Shown piece by piece: positions 6,651 to 8,806 of a stretch of DNA of 8,806 bases (within the stretch, counting starts at the first letter, position 1; every line of letters begins with the position of its first letter). This DNA is from Colimorpha sp045642445 (GTDB lineage Bacteria > Bacteroidota > Bacteroidia > Bacteroidales > P3), in the NCBI GenBank assembly GCA_045642445.1, contig JAZUIX010000158.1:1-8806 (forward strand). The letters run 5' to 3'. A program made the position numbers and the translations under genes. The notes under the pieces were generated by a model. That model searched no databases. It was not told the origin of the DNA and was given only the letters and a program-made list of their open reading frames with translations.

Positions 6651-8069
6651 ATGAATATAGAAGCCGAAATCCAAGCAGTTGTAGCTGCCCAACGTCAGTT
6701 CTTTCGTTCTGGTGCCACCCTCGATGTGTCGTGGCGTATTGCCCAGCTGAAGAAACTCAAAGCCGCCGTCCTCTCACATCGTGAGGAGTTGGAGGATGCC
6801 ATCATGCAGGACCTTGGCCGCAGCCGTGTCGAGGCCTCTCTGTGCGACATCGCCCCTATCATCATCGAGATAAACGAGATGTTGCGGGGTCTTCGTCGTT
6901 GGGCCCGTCCCGAGTGCCATTTCAGCGGATTGGCGTGCTTCCCCAGCCTTGTCACCAAGGTGTACAAAATGCCCTACGGGGTCACCTTGGTCATCAGCCC
7001 CTTCAACTTCCCTATGCTGCTCACGTTGGGCGTGGTGGCGGCCAGTATGTCGGGAGGCAACACCGTTGTTGTCAAAGCCAGCTCGAAATCGGCTGCCAGC
7101 ACCGCCGTGTTGAAAAAATTCATCGCCGAAGTGTTCCCGCCCGAATATGTCGCACTTATTGATGGGGGACACGAGGTGGCGGACATCTGTCTCGACCAGC
7201 GTTTCGACAAGATATTCTACACCGGTTCGCCCTCTGTGGGCAAACATGTGCTCGAATGTGCCGCCAAGAACCTCACCCCTGTGGCGCTCGAATTGGGCGG
7301 CGAAACGGGCAACTGGGCCGTGGTGCGCAAAGATGCCGACCTGCGCGATGCTGCCCGCAAGATAGCCTTCTTCAAACTCTGCAACGCGGGACAGATATGC
7401 ATCAATGTCAACCAAGTGGCTGTGGCCGAGGAGGTGGCCGAAGAATTTGTCGGCTTGCTTAAGGCCGAGTTTGTGCGCCAGATAGGCGAGGAGCCTCTGA
7501 AGAATGAGGACTATCCCAAACTCATCACCCCTGCCGCCTATCAGAAATGTGCCTCCGAGGCGGATCAATATCGGTCGCGCATAGTGCTGGGAGGCGAGGG
7601 CGACCCTGCCACACGTCGCTATGCCCCCACCATCATCTATCCCGTGCGTGTGGACGAGCCCATAGTGATGCACGAGCTCTTCTGTCCCTTGCTGCCCGTG
7701 GTGCCTTTCAAGGACGGCGAGGTGGAGCAACTGATGGACATCATCGCCCAGCGCGAGCACCCTTTGGCGATGTATCTTTTCACCCGCGACATCCGTTGGG
7801 GCAAGCGCACCATGCGGCGACAGCAGTATGGTGGAGGGTGCATCAACGAGGTGTGTATGCACCTGATGGTCGAGGGGGTGCCCTTTGGCGGCACAGGACA
7901 CTCGGGCATGGGGGCCTATCATGGCGTGTGGGGCTTCCGCGAGTTCACCCATCCCTCCACGGTACTTATCGGCAAAACCCGCCTCAACCTCTCCCTGCGC
8001 GAGCACCCATATAGCGGCAAGGCCGGCCAACGAAAACAAAAAATGCTCCGCTTTATTACCGGGAAGTAG
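6651..8069 (+). CDS. NAD(P)-dependent aldehyde dehydrogenase
   Basis: Cytoplasmic oxidoreductase of the aldehyde dehydrogenase superfamily, converting an aldehyde to the acid with NAD(P). The 472 residues and N-terminal style (QRQFFRSGATLDVSWR, no long N-terminal extension) point to the ALDH3-like branch. Visible motifs are the SPFNFP loop with catalytic N119, the cofactor-binding FYTGSPSVGK, catalytic base E214 in LELGG, nucleophile C250 in NAGQICIN, and the C-terminal PFGGTGHSGMGAYHG. The usual ELGGK-S-P is replaced by ELGGETGNW, an atypical cofactor-site neighbour. The start is an ATG after CTCAATTTTT, just behind repeat copy 3; no Shine-Dalgarno is seen. The lipoprotein terminator and a 231-nt gap separate it from the gene upstream, so it is probably transcribed alone. 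The physiological aldehyde cannot be told from sequence. Confidence 0.93.
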   Translation: MNIEAEIQAVVAAQRQFFRSGATLDVSWRIAQLKKLKAAVLSHREELEDAIMQDLGRSRVEASLCDIAPIIIEINEMLRGLRRWARPECHFSGLACFPSLVTKVYKMPYGVTLVISPFNFPMLLTLGVVAASMSGGNTVVVKASSKSAASTAVLKKFIAEVFPPEYVALIDGGHEVADICLDQRFDKIFYTGSPSVGKHVLECAAKNLTPVALELGGETGNWAVVRKDADLRDAARKIAFFKLCNAGQICINVNQVAVAEEVAEEFVGLLKAEFVRQIGEEPLKNEDYPKLITPAAYQKCASEADQYRSRIVLGGEGDPATRRYAPTIIYPVRVDEPIVMHELFCPLLPVVPFKDGEVEQLMDIIAQREHPLAMYLFTRDIRWGKRTMRRQQYGGGCINEVCMHLMVEGVPFGGTGHSGMGAYHGVWGFREFTHPSTVLIGKTRLNLSLREHPYSGKAGQRKQKMLRFITGK

Positions 8070-8080
8070 CCGAAAGAATG

Positions 8081-8251
8081 TGAAAAATGAATGGTTGAAA
8101 GTGGGTGTCGAGGTGCGGAAATCGTGTTAAATGAATGTTAAAAATGGGTGTCAAAGGGTGAGAATGATGTTAAGCAGATGTTAAAAATCAATGGTGAAAT
8201 GTGAAAACGATGTTAAATTTAAAGTGTATGGTGAAAAGTGAATGGTGACCT
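8081..8251. repeat. Degenerate heptamer/ATGTTAA repeat tract
   Basis: The tract opens with GTGAAAA, ATGAATG, GTTGAAA, GTGGGTG (8081-8108). It closes with GTGTATG, GTGAAAA, GTGAATG, GTGACCT (8224-8251). These read as decayed left-arm heptamers of the elements found upstream, and the last set is followed by CAATTT as in copy 3. ATGTTAA recurs several times between them. No GC-rich core is present, so this may be a degraded half-element or merely a similar low-complexity tract. Confidence 0.45.
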
Positions 8252-8266
8252 CAATTTAACATTTTG
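8210..8266 (+). terminator. Weak AT-rich hairpin, possible dehydrogenase terminator
   Basis: ATGTTAAATT (8210-8219) and AATTTAACAT (8253-8262) are perfect 10-bp complements, followed by TTTG. The stem is AT-only apart from one G-C pair and the loop is long (33 nt), so termination strength is doubtful. It is the best candidate downstream of the dehydrogenase gene, 140 nt beyond its stop. Confidence 0.3.
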
Positions 8267-8319
8267 CTCCTTTATTGCGTTCTTTGCCCTTTCATTATGC
8301 CTTCACTACTGGTGGGACA

Positions 8320-8352
8320 ATATTGGGAGGATATTGGGAGGATATTGGGAGA
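8320..8352. repeat. Triple 11-bp tandem repeat
   Basis: Three head-to-tail copies of ATATTGGGAGG, the last ending in A instead of G. The unit is not a multiple of three, so it is more like slippage in non-coding DNA than a protein repeat. Confidence 0.85.
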
Positions 8353-8669
8353 AGTGCTGCCGGAAGTAGCGACAGATGGCCTCTACAAAAGTGGACAATT
8401 GACCCTTGATATCCCCACTTTCGGACGCCAAATTGGCCACAAAGTGCCTTCCAAATGGGGTTGGCGATGAAAAATCGCGACGCTGATATGTGCGCCAAGT
8501 GCGGGGAAAAGTATCAAAAATAGGGGGGTGGTGCATGATTTTGAAGCCTAAAAGAGCTGACATTTGATATATTTTGTTGCACTTTCAAAGGTTGCATCAG
8601 GGGTGTTGAGTGTTTTATGATGTTGTATTTTGTTGATTCTTTGCTTTTTAGGTGAATTGTGGGGGCTCA

Positions 8670-8806
8670 TCATAATTTTGCGTAGATGTCGTCATGCATG
8701 GAGAGGATTCGCAGCTTGAAATAGTCGCTATCGCGAAAGCCGAAGGCCTGTCGCTTGATGGTCTTAATCTTGTTGTTGATGCCTTCCACCTTGCCGCTTG
8801 ATATCT
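8670..8806 (-). CDS. ISL3-family transposase, C-terminal end (partial)
   Basis: On the minus strand the frame entering from the window edge reads ISSGKVEGINNKIKTIKR, then QAFGFRDSDYFKLRIL, and stops at TGA (8670-8672). This is the conserved C-terminal block of ISL3-type DDE transposases (SxGKxEGxNNKIKxIKRxAFGFRxxxYFxLRIL), which includes the catalytic Glu. Only about 45 codons are inside the window; the start and the other catalytic acids lie beyond 8806. The right-hand terminal inverted repeat should lie between about 8500 and 8665, but it cannot be located without the other end. The visible part shows no frameshift, so the element may be intact. Confidence 0.88.
   Translation of the reverse strand, partial: ISSGKVEGINNKIKTIKRQAFGFRDSDYFKLRILSMHDDIYAKL

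Larger units (their letters stand above)
8070..8669. other. Gene-poor intergenic region
   Basis: About 600 nt between the dehydrogenase stop and the transposase end. The first ~190 nt are low in complexity, with recurring ATGTTAA and GTGAAAA/GTGAATG-like words. The middle holds an 11-bp tandem repeat, and the rest may include the non-coding end of the insertion sequence. The only open frame of note, 8264-8470, has no recognisable product and is not called. Confidence 0.6.

Noticed and set aside
6774..8039. 421-codon open frame on the minus strand
   Set aside because: Antisense to the aldehyde dehydrogenase with its catalytic motifs on the + strand; the antisense translation has no family features.
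8264..8470. 68-codon open frame
   Set aside because: It begins at a non-ATG codon, spans the 11-bp tandem repeat and ends in unremarkable sequence; no family resemblance was recognised.
8571..8590. Bacteroidetes-type promoter (TAnnTTTG)
   Set aside because: TATATTTTG is close but the spacing is one base too long and no upstream TTTG element or downstream gene supports it.

Overview
The window looks like a chromosomal segment from a member of the Bacteroidales. The clues are an N-terminal lipobox lipoprotein, a secreted C69 dipeptidase, starts without recognisable Shine-Dalgarno sequences, and a Bacteroidetes-style ISL3 transposase end. This placement is an inference from protein style; there is no rRNA or other marker gene. 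All complete genes are on the + strand.

Region by region: 1-143 holds an imperfect hairpin and no gene that can be called. 144-3879 is a tightly coupled two-gene unit for peptidoglycan precursor synthesis by the L-glutamate route. MurL (UDP-MurNAc-L-Ala-L-Glu epimerase) overlaps by 23 nt a MurD2-type L-glutamate ligase, and the ligase is fused in frame to a complete M20-family metallo-amidohydrolase. In this route MurD2 adds L-Glu to UDP-MurNAc-L-Ala and MurL inverts it to D-Glu, replacing or supplementing glutamate racemase plus classical MurD. The fused M20 domain keeps all five expected metal ligands but has a shortened active-site loop. It is the most unusual item in the window.

3991-5595 is a secreted C69-family dipeptidase, 5730-6419 a LEA14/WHy-like lipoprotein closed by a clear intrinsic terminator (6439-6484), and 6651-8069 an aldehyde dehydrogenase. 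Each of these three genes is preceded by an intergenic element of the same design: GTGAATA/GTGACTT heptamers, a nearly invariant GC-rich core, then AGTCACA/AGTCACC/AATCACA heptamers that are the reverse complement of the left arm. The third copy continues in 7-nt phase through two other heptamer families and an inverted half-copy of the core. These elements take up most of the space between genes and are the second main point of interest.

8070-8669 has no gene I can support. It contains degenerate heptamer-like and ATGTTAA repeats, a weak AT-rich hairpin and a triple 11-bp tandem repeat. 8670-8806 is the C-terminal end of an ISL3-family transposase on the minus strand, cut by the window edge. 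Functionally, only the MurL/MurD2-M20 pair is clearly linked. The dipeptidase could recycle peptides, but the dipeptidase, lipoprotein and dehydrogenase are separated by repeat elements and show no obvious shared pathway.
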